DNA of 64,000 bases, taken from assembly GCF_021568775.1 (NCBI RefSeq), contig NZ_JAKGSG010000029.1:1-64000 (forward strand). Reading direction: 5' to 3'. Below the pieces are notes generated by a model. The model searched no databases, had not been told where the DNA came from, and was given only the letters and a program-made list of their open reading frames with translations. The translations under genes were made by a program, and so were the position numbers. The stretch comes from Antribacter soli. Lineage in GTDB: Bacteria; Actinomycetota; Actinomycetes; Actinomycetales; Cellulomonadaceae. This document shows positions 15,825 through 24,195 of this stretch, piece after piece. Positions within the stretch are counted from its first letter, which is position 1, and each line of letters begins with the position of its first letter.

Positions 15825-17503
15825 CGACTATCCGAACGGCTTGCCGTGGATAGAAGCGGGCTCACTGTGTAGTGGGCCCGCTTTTCTGTTGCGTCGTAGC
15901 GGATGCGCAGGTCAAGGGCGTTGTAGAGGTCCCGGCGTTCCTCGTCGGTGGCGTGAGCCAGGGCGCCGACTGCGCCGCCGATCACGTTGAGCGCCGCAAC
16001 CACCTCCTCTGCGTCGGGACGCTTGCGCGGCTTGCCGATTTCGGCGAGGCGTTCCTTGGTAGCCGCCAACTCCGCCTCCTTCGTGGCGAGTGCAGTGGCG
16101 ATCGCGTCGGACGCCTTGCCGCTGGCGATGAAGCCGACGAGGTTGTCGATCTCCTGCTGGAGCCGACGGCGCCTGTCGTGGAGGGTCCGCTGCTCGGGCG
16201 ACGGGCCGTCGTCCTTGAGGAGTGCGGCGGCCACCGCGCGCGGGTCGGAGAACAGGTCGGCGAGGTCAGCGTCGAGCGCTGGCAGGATGATCGCCTGGTT
16301 GAGGTTGACGGGCGGGTGCCCATCCTTGATCTCCTCCGGCAGGGCGTACCGCTTGGCGAAGTCGCACTGGTAGAGGATGCGGCCGTTGCCGTCCTTCGCC
16401 GCGGGCTTGCGGTAAGCGCCGGCGAGGCGGTGATCGCAGTGCGCGCAGTAGACGTGGCCGGCGAGCGGGTAGATGCGCTTGGCGTTCTTGGGTCGACGCT
16501 CCATGCATCGCCCAGCACCGGTCCCGGTTCCCTCGCGGGCTGTGGCCTGGTAGCGGGCGGCGACCGCCTGCCAGGTCGCGAGGTCGACCAGCGCCTCGTG
16601 GGTCTGCTGCTCGGGCACGATCCAGTCGGACTGGTCGCGCCACCGCATCCGTGTCGCGTTCCCTGCAGCGACGTCCTCGACATCGAGAAGCTGCTCGTAC
16701 TTCTCCTGCTTGGCCCAGTGCCGAAACCCCGTGTAGGTGGGGTTGGTCAGGATCGTCCGGACGGTCGCGTGCGACCAACCTCGGGGGTCGCGGTGCTTGT
16801 TGCGCTCCCGGTCGTGGGCCGACGGCGACGGCGCGCCTTGATCAGTGAGGTGCTGAGCGATGCTGCGCAACCCTTCCCCTACGGCGCCCCACTCGTAGAT
16901 CTTCGCGACCCACGGCGCGGTGACGGGATCAGGGACGAGCTTGTGCATCCGCTGCCCGGTGGCAGCGCGAGCCGGGTTCGGGTGCGGTCCGGCGTCGGCC
17001 AGCATGTAACCGAACGGCGGCCGACCCCCCAGGCGGCGGTCCGTGCGGGCGGCGAGCTCACGCATTGCGGCCTGGGTCCTCTTCTGGATCCGGGATCGCT
17101 CGGACTTCGACATGCCGCCGAACAGGCTCATCATCATCTCGTGAGCATCGGAGTCCGGGTCCACCTGCCCGCCGACTTCCGGCACGAACAGCGCACAGCC
17201 GTAGTGCGTCAGGACGGGAAACGTCATCGCGAACTGGTGCCCGTAGAACGCACGCTGCGGCTCGCCGACGACGATCCCGTCGAACCGACGGTTCGGGCGC
17301 TTCATCTCCTCCAGCAGCATCGCTGCCTCCGGGCGTCGCTTCCACGGGAGGGAGCGGGACTGCCCGATGTCGAAGAACTCGACGACGATCCGGTGCCCCA
17401 TCGGCTCGACGAGGTCGCGGGCACGCTTGAGCTGCCACATGCGGGACGAGACAGGGTCCTGAGCGTCCTCCGTGGAGACACGGCCGAGGAAGGCGAGATC
17501 CAT
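15806..17503 (-). CDS. Large serine recombinase (integrase of the element)
   Basis: A 565-residue site-specific recombinase. The N-terminal resolvase domain has the nucleophile in FLGRVSTED (Ser10). Arg residues of the active site lie in SKSERSRIQKRT (near 135). The recombinase domain begins near LGGRPPFGYML (residue 158) and includes GWSHATVRTILTNPTYTG. A zinc-ribbon region follows with YCAHCDHRL (near 355), then a coiled coil (about 430-500) as in phiC31-type integrases. ATG at 17503. Its TGA lies within the tRNA-Leu 3' end, so the coding end depends on the attL junction. It should integrate the element at tRNA-Leu and, with a directionality factor, excise it. Confidence 0.93.
   Translation of the reverse strand: MDLAFLGRVSTEDAQDPVSSRMWQLKRARDLVEPMGHRIVVEFFDIGQSRSLPWKRRPEAAMLLEEMKRPNRRFDGIVVGEPQRAFYGHQFAMTFPVLTHYGCALFVPEVGGQVDPDSDAHEMMMSLFGGMSKSERSRIQKRTQAAMRELAARTDRRLGGRPPFGYMLADAGPHPNPARAATGQRMHKLVPDPVTAPWVAKIYEWGAVGEGLRSIAQHLTDQGAPSPSAHDRERNKHRDPRGWSHATVRTILTNPTYTGFRHWAKQEKYEQLLDVEDVAAGNATRMRWRDQSDWIVPEQQTHEALVDLATWQAVAARYQATAREGTGTGAGRCMERRPKNAKRIYPLAGHVYCAHCDHRLAGAYRKPAAKDGNGRILYQCDFAKRYALPEEIKDGHPPVNLNQAIILPALDADLADLFSDPRAVAAALLKDDGPSPEQRTLHDRRRRLQQEIDNLVGFIASGKASDAIATALATKEAELAATKERLAEIGKPRKRPDAEEVVAALNVIGGAVGALAHATDEERRDLYNALDLRIRYDATEKRAHYTVSPLLSTASRSDSRVRRGT
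15811..15825 (+). other. attL core of the integrated element
   Basis: TCCCCCTCCGGACAC covers the 3' end of tRNA-Leu and one base beyond. The same 15 bases occur at 37469-37483 and nowhere between that I noticed. The element begins directly after it with GACTATCCGAAC, whose ACTATCCGAAC (15827-15837) is the inverse of the arm at 37451-37461. Confidence 0.85.
15855..15885 (+). terminator. Terminator carried by the element, replacing that of tRNA-Leu
   Basis: A 12-bp stem (15855-15866 with 15871-15882, one G-U pair), loop GTGT, then TTTT. It lies 31 bases after the tRNA and inside the 3' coding end of the recombinase gene on the other strand. It supplies a new terminator for the tRNA after insertion. 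Confidence 0.75.
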
Positions 17504-17509
17504 CGGGGT

Positions 17510-17734
17510 TCACGCTGCCTTTCGCGCTCGCACCGCCTGCCGCTGCTCGGCGGCGACGCGCAAGACGATGCGGGCGAAGACGACCAGAGCGTCGTGCGGC
17601 GGGCGGTAGCTGTCGGGGAGGTCGCCGACGACGGTGATCGCGTCAGCCGGTGCCTTCCAGTGTGCCACCGACTTCGCACGCACGTTCGCGTCTTGCCCGT
17701 GCGTGTTCCGGGGCATCTTCGCGTCGCTGGTCAT
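17510..17734 (-). CDS. Small protein upstream of the integrase gene
   Basis: A 74-residue protein whose stop codon lies six bases before the integrase ATG, so the two are cotranscribed. ATG at 17734 is preceded by GAGGCGACC, a good site; an in-frame start 81 bases upstream is less likely. It starts MTSDAKMPRNTHGQDANVRA and is basic at the end (EQRQAVRARKAA), with a helix over the last 30 residues. I do not recognise it. Its place next to a serine integrase makes it a candidate recombination directionality factor or excision regulator, by position only. Confidence 0.6.
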   Translation of the reverse strand: MTSDAKMPRNTHGQDANVRAKSVAHWKAPADAITVVGDLPDSYRPPHDALVVFARIVLRVAAEQRQAVRARKAA

Positions 17735-17822
17735 GGTCGCCTCACCGTCCCGGTCCATGCGCGGCCCGCGTCGGGCCGCGCCCCGTACGGGCAGGAAAGG
17801 GAGGCGAATGGCCACGCGGTGA

Positions 17823-18350
17823 TCAGCCTGCCGGTCGCCAGCCGGACTCGTCGATGAAGGCTCGGGTGACGACGGGTACCCACGCCTGGCCGACTTCGTC
17901 GTCGAGGTCGAGGTCGTCCCAGTGGGTCATGAGGAGCACGCCGTCGACGTGGCGGGCGATGTCGTGCCGGCCGCCGTGGTTGAGGAGCGCCGCGTAGACG
18001 TGGCGGCGTGCCTTCGGGTCGAAGAGCGAGAGGGAGCCCGTCCCTCGCAGACCGGGAACGCGGTCGGCGTTGATGTGGCGGAACGCTCTGCCGGGTTCGA
18101 GGCGCCAAAGCCGGTCAGGAACCCAGAAGTCTCCGCCGCCCTTCCGGGCGTGCCGGGTCCAGGCGACGGCGGGCACGATGTCCAGGCGGTGCCCTGTGAC
18201 GGCCATGATCCGCTCCACGACGGCGAGCGTGGGTGACTTGATGCCGCGCTCGTATGCGGACAGGGTCGGCTGGGACGTGCCGGCGCGTACGGCGACGAGG
18301 GCCTGCGACATGCCCCGGTGGCGGCGCGCGCGAGCGAGCAGCGAGTCCAT
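17823..18350 (-). CDS. XRE family regulator with unknown C-terminal domain
   Basis: A 175-residue protein. The N-terminal helix-turn-helix is clear: ARRHRGMSQALVAVRAGTS, QPTLSAYERG, then SPTLAVVERIMAVTG (residues 6-52). The remaining 110 residues (DFWVPDRLWRLEPGRAFRHI, then FDPKARRHVYAALLNHGGRHDI) form a domain I cannot name; a role in a toxin-antitoxin or element-maintenance switch is possible. ATG at 18350. Upstream are two copies of CCGNTCGGATCTT (18364 and 18418), likely operator elements shared with the divergent gene at 18557. Confidence 0.8.
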   Translation of the reverse strand: MDSLLARARRHRGMSQALVAVRAGTSQPTLSAYERGIKSPTLAVVERIMAVTGHRLDIVPAVAWTRHARKGGGDFWVPDRLWRLEPGRAFRHINADRVPGLRGTGSLSLFDPKARRHVYAALLNHGGRHDIARHVDGVLLMTHWDDLDLDDEVGQAWVPVVTRAFIDESGWRPAG

Positions 18351-18363
18351 CCGACGACGATAT

Positions 18364-18430
18364 CCGTTCGGATCTTGCGCGCCCTCAATTGCCACCGGCT
18401 TCCCGGTTTGTCCATAGCCGATCGGATCTT
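18364..18430. promoter_or_regulatory. Repeated putative operator CCGNTCGGATCTT
   Basis: CCGTTCGGATCTT at 18364-18376 and CCGATCGGATCTT at 18418-18430 differ at one position and are 54 bp apart, between divergent genes. Both are centred on near-palindromes (ATCCGTTCGGAT and CCGATCGG). The XRE protein beside them is the obvious binder. CCGTTCGGAT also occurs in the attachment-site arm, perhaps by chance. Confidence 0.5.
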
Positions 18431-18556
18431 TTGACCATCCGTCCGTCCTGGTTTGTCCGGATATCTGCCCGGCTGTGGTGCGCCCGGCTGACAGCGGCTG
18501 CGCACCTGTCCTCCGTCCCCGCCAATGCCGCGGCGGGGTGGGATGGGGCAGGTGCC

Positions 18557-19342
18557 ATGAGCGTCGCAGCATGCTTGGGGATCGAGAACGAGGACGTGCC
18601 GACGATGCGGCGTGCCGCCGTGCGCTGGCCGGTGTGGAGGTCGCAGGAAAGCGACCTCCCGGCCGTGGAGGGGCTGGACGGGCTGCGCGCGTGGATGGAC
18701 TGCGCCTCGCCTGAGGACCAAGACCTGTGCCTGGCGACCCTGGTCCGGATCGGCATGCGGGACCAGACGGCGGTGATGGTGGTGTGCTGGCTGTTGCTTC
18801 CTGGGGCGGTCCGGCGCGCCGCCGGGCTGCGCGACGTGTCCGCGGACGTGGATGCGGTGTTCGCGGGAGAGTTGTGGTTGGCGGTCCGGGAGTTCGACTG
18901 GCGCCGCCCGCGAAAGGTCGCGGCGGCGATCCTGTCCACGGCACGACGGGCAGCGATGGCAGACCTCGGCATCGGCGAACCGGCCCGGCGGCGGGACCGT
19001 ACCTGGGCTGCGACGGTCCCCGTCGAGGCACTTCCCGAGCCACCGCACCTGCCGACCCGCAACGACGCCCTGGCCGCCGCCGCGGAGCTCCGCGAAGTCC
19101 TGGACGACGCCCAGGCAGGCGGCGTCATCGACCACGACGAACGCCGGCTCCTGACCGACCTTGGGCTCACGGCCAACCTGCTCGACGCTCCCGCGCGGCG
19201 CGGGCGCGGCGGCCTGACTACCCCTGCCGTCGCAGACGTCGTCGCGGCGCGGCGCAGGTGCTCCGCACGGACCGTCCGCCGCCAGGCGAGCGAGACGATC
19301 GACCGCATCGCCGAGCACGCCCGGCGAGACTCCACGGCCTGA
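18557..19342 (+). CDS. Unknown protein with a sigma-region-4-like C-terminal helix-turn-helix
   Basis: A 261-residue protein. The end reads ADVVAARRRCSARTVRRQASETIDRIAEHAR (residues 225-258), which resembles the DNA-recognition helices of sigma region 4. The middle (WRRPRKVAAAILSTARRAAMADLG) could match a region-2-like helix. ATG at 18557 follows GGGGCAGGTGCC. Similar proteins sit near toxin-antitoxin pairs on actinobacterial elements in my recollection. It lies 53 bases before the VapB-like gene on the same strand and is divergent from the XRE gene. Not a canonical sigma factor; the function is uncertain. Confidence 0.55.
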   Translation: MSVAACLGIENEDVPTMRRAAVRWPVWRSQESDLPAVEGLDGLRAWMDCASPEDQDLCLATLVRIGMRDQTAVMVVCWLLLPGAVRRAAGLRDVSADVDAVFAGELWLAVREFDWRRPRKVAAAILSTARRAAMADLGIGEPARRRDRTWAATVPVEALPEPPHLPTRNDALAAAAELREVLDDAQAGGVIDHDERRLLTDLGLTANLLDAPARRGRGGLTTPAVADVVAARRRCSARTVRRQASETIDRIAEHARRDSTA

Positions 19343-19382
19343 CAACGTGCGGTGGACATGGCCTGACGGCAGGCTCGGCGCC

Positions 19383-19398
19383 TAGACTTGGCGGCATG
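19383..19398 (+). promoter_or_regulatory. -10 box for leaderless toxin-antitoxin mRNA
   Basis: TAGACT at 19383-19388 ends seven bases before the antitoxin ATG at 19396, with no ribosome-binding site between. I see no good -35 box. Confidence 0.55.
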
Positions 19399-19617
19399 AC
19401 GGTCAGGGATGAGGCGCACCGGCTCCTGGACGAGGTTCCCGAGGAGCGGCTTGCTGACGCCGTCGACCTGCTGCAGAAGCTGTGGGCGGACGCTACCAAG
19501 CCGCAGCCGTCGCGTCGCCGGTTCCGCACGACTGCCGCGTTCGATGATGAGCCGGACCTGGGTGCGCGGGCCAAGGAGATCGTCCGCGAGGGCTGGGACG
19601 GTCGGCGTACGGCGTGA
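19396..19617 (+). CDS. VapB-like antitoxin
   Basis: A 73-residue protein, helical at the start (VRDEAHRLLDEVPEERLADAVDLLQKLW) and with a polar C-terminus (FDDEPDLGARAKEIVREGWDG) of the kind that wraps around PIN toxins. Its TGA overlaps the toxin start by four bases (GTGA), the usual coupling of VapBC pairs. It should bind and neutralise the downstream nuclease and repress the operon, though I see no clear DNA-binding fold in it. The assignment rests mainly on the partner. Confidence 0.75.
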   Translation: MTVRDEAHRLLDEVPEERLADAVDLLQKLWADATKPQPSRRRFRTTAAFDDEPDLGARAKEIVREGWDGRRTA

Positions 19618-20024
19618 TCGTCGTCGACACCGGCCCGATCGTCGCAGCAGCGAATCGCAGGGATGACCACCATCGGGCGTGCGTCGAGCTGCTCGAGACT
19701 CACCCCGGGCCGCTGCTCCTGCCTTCTCCCCTCATCGCCGAGATCGGTTACATGCTGGCGTCCCGCGCGGGTGCGGCGGCCGAGGCCGGGTTCCTTCGCG
19801 ACGTCGCTGACGGCGTGTATGAGGTGGTGTCGGTGAACGACACGGACGCGCGCCGAGCTGCCGACCTCGTGGAGCGGTACGCGAACCTTCCCCTGGGCAC
19901 GGCGGACGCGTTCGTCGTGGCGGTCGCCGAGAGGTTTGGCGTGCGGCAGGTCGCCACGATCGACCGCAAGCACTTCGAGATCGTCCGTCCTGCTCACGTC
20001 CCGGCATTCACTCTGCTGCCGTAG
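19614..20024 (+). CDS. VapC-like PIN domain ribonuclease toxin
   Basis: A 136-residue PIN nuclease that cuts RNA with Mg2+ held by acidic residues. Asp5 (VVDTGPIV), Glu43 (IAEIGYM), Asp98 (GTADAFVVA) and Asp117 (IDRKHF) are all in the right places. The start is GTG at 19614, overlapping the antitoxin stop. Together with the antitoxin it can stabilise the element by killing or arresting cells that lose it. A terminator hairpin lies at 20056-20077. Confidence 0.9.
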   Translation: MIVVDTGPIVAAANRRDDHHRACVELLETHPGPLLLPSPLIAEIGYMLASRAGAAAEAGFLRDVADGVYEVVSVNDTDARRAADLVERYANLPLGTADAFVVAVAERFGVRQVATIDRKHFEIVRPAHVPAFTLLP

Positions 20025-20055
20025 CGGCGGGCGGCTCCGGCCATGGCGGTTCGCG

Positions 20056-20077
20056 CCCGGCGGAGGGAACCGCCGGG
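20056..20077 (+). terminator. Hairpin between vapC-like and relaxase genes
   Basis: CCCGGCGG and CCGCCGGG form a perfect 8-bp stem around AGGGAA and are followed by TGTTT. It separates two convergent genes. Confidence 0.6.
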
Positions 20078-20081
20078 TGTT

Positions 20082-23000
20082 TCACAGGCTAGGCCCGTGG
20101 GACATGTCGCGGGACCGGCGACGGTGGTCCGACGGGGCGGCCTGCTGTCGTTCGGCGAGTCGCCGCTGCTCGACCTGGCGACGGGTGTGCTGCTCCAGGC
20201 TGGTGAGGCGTGCGTCGAGGGCAGCCGTGGGGTGGTCGTCGGGCAGCGGCCCGCGTGCCAGGGCGTGCTCGACGGCGGCTACCGGGTTAATGCCGGTGGC
20301 GTGGAGGTCGGCGAGGTGTTCGGCCAACTTCGCAGTGTGGTCGTCGTGGTGTCCCGTGGCGGCGACGGCCAGGCGGATCCACGGGCGTCCTGCGGAAGTG
20401 GGTTGCCAGGAGGCGACGGCGCGGTCCAGGTGCCGCTGGTAGGCGTGTAGCGGCGGGCTGGTCTGGGCGGGTCCGGTGGGTCGGCGGTCGTGGTCTGGGA
20501 CCCCCATGGCCGCGCGCCAGACCGCCAGAACGGTCGCGAGGTCGTCGGGCAGCACGACGGCGTCGGCCCAACGGGGCCGCTCGTCGACGTCGGCGAGGCG
20601 CGCCTGGGCGTCGCGGATGACGGTGGTGGCGTGCTCGTTCACTGCTGTGGCACGGGCGGACAGGTACTTGCCCCAGACGTCGTCGTCGACCAGGCGCTGC
20701 GGGACGGCGGGCAGCCAGGGCAGCACACCTCGAGCGGTGGGGGCGAGGCGGTCGATGCGCCAGGCAAGGACGGCTGCGGGATCGTCGGCGCTGACGAGCT
20801 CACGCTCGTGGATCGCGGTGCTCAGGAGGCTGGTGGCCTCGTTGCCGTCGGCCTCGGCGAGCAGGAGCCGGGCGTGCAGGGCAGGCCAGGCCGGCTCGTC
20901 GGTCAGACCGGGTAGGAGGTGTGCGGCGTGGCGTTCGATGGCGGCGGCACGGTCCGGGCCGACGGCGTGCTCGGCCGCAGCGTGGACGGCATCCTCGTAG
21001 CGGGTCGCGGCCTGGTGCAGCCGGGTCGCTGGCGCGGTGGCGTCGAACGACGTCGTGGTCGCCGAGACTGCGGACCCGTCGCGGCCCAGGACCTCTTCCA
21101 AGGTTTCGGTCGCGGTACGGGTGGCGTCCAGGTCGAACAAGGACGGCACGTGCACGTCCCCGGCCAGCTCGGCGTCGGGGACGGCGGTGGTGATGTAGAC
21201 GTGGTTCGCGTGCCGGGCGCGGGAGAGCATCGTGTAGGCGATCTGGCGGGTCTCGGTGCCGGTCAGGATGCCGTGCAGAGTGTCGCAGGTGGCGCCCTGG
21301 GCGGCGTGGACGGTCGCGGCGTACCCAAGCTGGACATGCTCACCGACGTACCCGGCCGGGAGCAGGGTGGTCAGCCCGCTGGCCTGGCGGCGGACGGTCA
21401 GCGCCCCGTCGCGGGCGACGGCGGTGACGGTCCACCGGTCGCCGTTCTTGACCCAGTCCGTGGCCGAGACGCGCAGTCGGCGGTCGTTGCGCCGGGTCAG
21501 GACCACGTCCCCCGCGTGGGCGGTGCACCCGTCCGCCAGCCACACACCCCCGCCGTCAGGCCCATCGGCGACGGCGAGCCGGTCGGCCTGGGCGCGCTGG
21601 TTGAGGTCGGTCACCAGGTCGCGGGTCGGGGCGAGCATGATCGAGTCGAGCCCGGCCGCCCGGTCGGTGGCCCAGGCGCGGTAGACGGTGTCGGCTGCGG
21701 TGGCGGGGTCGACGGGGTGGATGCGGTCGTTGTCGAGGTAGAACCCCAGGGCTGCGGGGTCCCCTTCGCGCAGCCGCAGGGACGCTTGGGCCTCGGCGGG
21801 GTCGGTGAACCGGACCGGGACGTCCAGGCGAGCCGCGTGGTGGCCTCGGGTCAGGTCGCGCAGGATGCCTCCGGCGCCGATCGCGGCCAGCTGCTGGTCG
21901 TCCCCGACCAGCCGCACCGACGCCCCGCGGTCGAGGACGTAGGCGATGACGCGGTCCAGGGTCAGGGTGTCGGCCATCCCGGCTTCGTCGATCAGGACCA
22001 GGGCTTCCGGCCCTATGGCGGCGGCCCACGACGGCGCCACCCCCGCCAGCCTCGGGTTGTCGAGCTCGTGGACGAGCTTGGCGAGCGTGTCGCACGGCAT
22101 CCCTGTCGCCTCGCGCAGCTCGGCTGCGGCGGTGGCCGACGGGGCGAGGCCGATCACGTTCCCGCCAGTCCGGGCCCGGCCCCCGGCCTGGGTCCAGGCA
22201 CGGGCCAGGGCCCGCATCGCGGTCGTCTTGCCCGTCCCGGCCGGGGCGAGGGCGACCTGCACCCGGGAACCGGAGGTCGCGAGCGCGGTGACCAGGCGCC
22301 TCTGACCGTCGTTCAGACCCTGGCCGTTCGCGTGGGCCTCCAGCAGGACGAGGTCCACGTCCCGCTCATCGACCCTGGCCCCGTCACGCCGTCCGGCGGA
22401 GGCGAGGATCCGCTGCTCTGCGTCCAGGACCCTCGTGGTGGTGTACCGGTCGGCGCCGGTGTGCCGGTAGACGCTGATCCCGTCCGAACGGCGCAGCACC
22501 TCCGGCTCGCTGATGTCGTCCAGGTCGGGGGTGAGGTTCACGCACCGGGACCGGGCGGCGTCGACCACCACGCGGGTCACCGCCCCCAGGTCCCCGGCCG
22601 GTAGGTTCACGCCAGTGGCGGCGGCGCGGACCTGGCGCAGCGCCTCGGCTTGCAGGTGCCAGTCCTGCCAGGCCGCTGCCCGCGCCTCGACCTCGGCCAC
22701 GACACGAGCCGCAACCTCCTGCACCCATCCGGCCGTCACCTCGCCTGACCGCGCGGCCGGCGTGCGTCCGCCGGCGGCGTTGACCATCGCCTCCACACCG
22801 CCAGCCCCCAGGACGGCGTCGCCCTGGGCCCGCCAGGTGGCGCGCTGCTCGGCCAGGGAGCGGGGCTCGTGCTTGGCCTCGCGTGTCTCCAGGTTCGCCT
22901 GCTGCGCCAACCCGATCGCCTCGGTCTTGGTCGGGGGGCGCCCGTGCGTCGCCTGGAACTCGGTGGTCAGCTCACCCTGCCTGGCCAGGATGTCCGCCCG

Positions 23001-23999
23001 CCGGGCGGACCATGCCCGGCACAACTGCTCGTCCACGCCGATGACTTCGCGCACCGCCCGCTTCCCGGGCTCGGCGGGACGCTCGGCGAACTCCAGGCCC
23101 AGGTCGTCTGCGAGGTGCCGCTCCAGGGCCGTGTTGTAGACCTCCGAGGCGGCAACGACGTGCTCGTACAGCACGTGCCCGTAGATGGCCAGCCACTTGC
23201 CGCCGGTCGTGCGGACCTTGTTCGCCACCGCGACGTGGGTGTGCAGGTCGGGATCGCCGGCCCGCGAGTCACGGTGGGTGAACGCCGCGCCGACCAGTCC
23301 GCCCGTCTCGACCTGCCGGGCGCCGTTCGCACCCTCGCGGGTGTAGATCGCGTGCGCCTCCAGGAACGCCAGCGCCTTGGCGACGGCCTTGTCGTGGGCG
23401 GTCTCGATCCGCCGGGCCACGGGCATCGGCGCCACCGCCCACAGCGCCGAGACGGACTTGACCGGGGAGAACGTCAGGTCGAACCCGGCCACCCCCGTGC
23501 GGAACCGCGCATACCGGGCCACCGCCCCCGCCAGCTCCCGCGCATCCCTCGGAGATCGGCCGTGGTCGGCGGCGAAGAACTCCGCGGCGACCTGCGACCG
23601 GATTCGCGACACCGTCGCCCGGTCCACCGCCGCCTTCGCCGGCAGACCTGCCGCGCGGTTCGCTTCCTCCATCCGCTGGACGATCTGCTCGGCGAACTCC
23701 TTGGCGCGGTCGTTTGAGAACGTCCGGAACGCAGCCCCCAGCCTCAGCGGGTTCTCGTCGGTGGACAGCGGGTGTAGACCGTCGCCGAACAGGTTCGCCA
23801 TCTGCTCGGCCGTGACGACGTCGCCCGGTTCGAGGCCGTCCAGGTCCCCCAGGCCAGATCCCACCCACCGGCCCGGGGCCTCGCCCTTGGCCGCGTAGTA
23901 GTCCGCGAGCGGCATGTCGAGGTCCGTGGCATCAGCAGCGGCGACCTGCCGGGTCAGGTAGTCGTACCCCGACCCGGCAGAAAGCTTGTGGATGCTCAT
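20082..23999 (-). CDS. traA: MobF family relaxase-helicase (TraA type)
   Basis: A 1305-residue conjugative relaxase that nicks oriT, stays bound to the 5' end, and unwinds DNA for transfer. The N-terminal TrwC domain begins MSIHKLSAGSGYDYLTRQV, with Tyr12 and Tyr14 as candidate nucleophiles. The metal-binding histidines lie in FTHRDSRAG and DLHTHVAV (near residues 245-260). The RecD-like helicase half has Walker A APAGTGKTT (near 585), Walker B LIDEAGMAD (near 675) and the late motif GYAATVHAAQG (near 895). ATG at 23999; the frame continues upstream through low-complexity codons (His, Pro, Asn), which I reject as coding. No coupling protein or type IV secretion gene is seen nearby. Confidence 0.92.
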   Translation of the reverse strand: MSIHKLSAGSGYDYLTRQVAAADATDLDMPLADYYAAKGEAPGRWVGSGLGDLDGLEPGDVVTAEQMANLFGDGLHPLSTDENPLRLGAAFRTFSNDRAKEFAEQIVQRMEEANRAAGLPAKAAVDRATVSRIRSQVAAEFFAADHGRSPRDARELAGAVARYARFRTGVAGFDLTFSPVKSVSALWAVAPMPVARRIETAHDKAVAKALAFLEAHAIYTREGANGARQVETGGLVGAAFTHRDSRAGDPDLHTHVAVANKVRTTGGKWLAIYGHVLYEHVVAASEVYNTALERHLADDLGLEFAERPAEPGKRAVREVIGVDEQLCRAWSARRADILARQGELTTEFQATHGRPPTKTEAIGLAQQANLETREAKHEPRSLAEQRATWRAQGDAVLGAGGVEAMVNAAGGRTPAARSGEVTAGWVQEVAARVVAEVEARAAAWQDWHLQAEALRQVRAAATGVNLPAGDLGAVTRVVVDAARSRCVNLTPDLDDISEPEVLRRSDGISVYRHTGADRYTTTRVLDAEQRILASAGRRDGARVDERDVDLVLLEAHANGQGLNDGQRRLVTALATSGSRVQVALAPAGTGKTTAMRALARAWTQAGGRARTGGNVIGLAPSATAAAELREATGMPCDTLAKLVHELDNPRLAGVAPSWAAAIGPEALVLIDEAGMADTLTLDRVIAYVLDRGASVRLVGDDQQLAAIGAGGILRDLTRGHHAARLDVPVRFTDPAEAQASLRLREGDPAALGFYLDNDRIHPVDPATAADTVYRAWATDRAAGLDSIMLAPTRDLVTDLNQRAQADRLAVADGPDGGGVWLADGCTAHAGDVVLTRRNDRRLRVSATDWVKNGDRWTVTAVARDGALTVRRQASGLTTLLPAGYVGEHVQLGYAATVHAAQGATCDTLHGILTGTETRQIAYTMLSRARHANHVYITTAVPDAELAGDVHVPSLFDLDATRTATETLEEVLGRDGSAVSATTTSFDATAPATRLHQAATRYEDAVHAAAEHAVGPDRAAAIERHAAHLLPGLTDEPAWPALHARLLLAEADGNEATSLLSTAIHERELVSADDPAAVLAWRIDRLAPTARGVLPWLPAVPQRLVDDDVWGKYLSARATAVNEHATTVIRDAQARLADVDERPRWADAVVLPDDLATVLAVWRAAMGVPDHDRRPTGPAQTSPPLHAYQRHLDRAVASWQPTSAGRPWIRLAVAATGHHDDHTAKLAEHLADLHATGINPVAAVEHALARGPLPDDHPTAALDARLTSLEQHTRRQVEQRRLAERQQAAPSDHRRRSRDMSHGPSL

Positions 24000-24040
24000 C
24001 GTCACGCCCCACACGGGCACGGCGGGCGCTCGGGTGGCCA

Positions 24041-24195
24041 CGATGGAAGAGGTGTGTGGTGGAGGTGATGGGTGGGCTGGGTGGGATGTGATGATGAGGT
24101 GGAATGGACGAATTGGGTGGATTAGGTGGGTTGTAGTGATGGTAGGGGTGGAAGGGTGGATGGAGGAGTGGGTAGTGGAGGTGGGCGTCGAAGAT
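24041..24195. other. Strand-skewed tract upstream of the relaxase gene (oriT or Rho-sensitive leader candidate)
   Basis: Between the relaxase and APH genes the + strand consists almost only of G, T and A. From 24061 to 24180 I count two C in 120 bases, in a genome that is otherwise rich in both G and C. It is full of GGTGG, GGATG and GGTGAT variants without an exact long repeat. Transcribed toward traA it gives a C-rich, G-free RNA, the composition of a Rho loading site. As DNA next to a relaxase gene it could also be oriT. No open frame here is credible. Confidence 0.5.

Noticed and set aside
18557-19342. True sigma-70 factor
   Set aside because: Only a region-4-like helix-turn-helix is visible. 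A convincing region 2 is missing, so it is left as a protein of unknown function.
20919-22604. A 561-codon open frame on the + strand within the relaxase region
   Set aside because: Antisense shadow of the MobF relaxase-helicase, whose motifs are intact.
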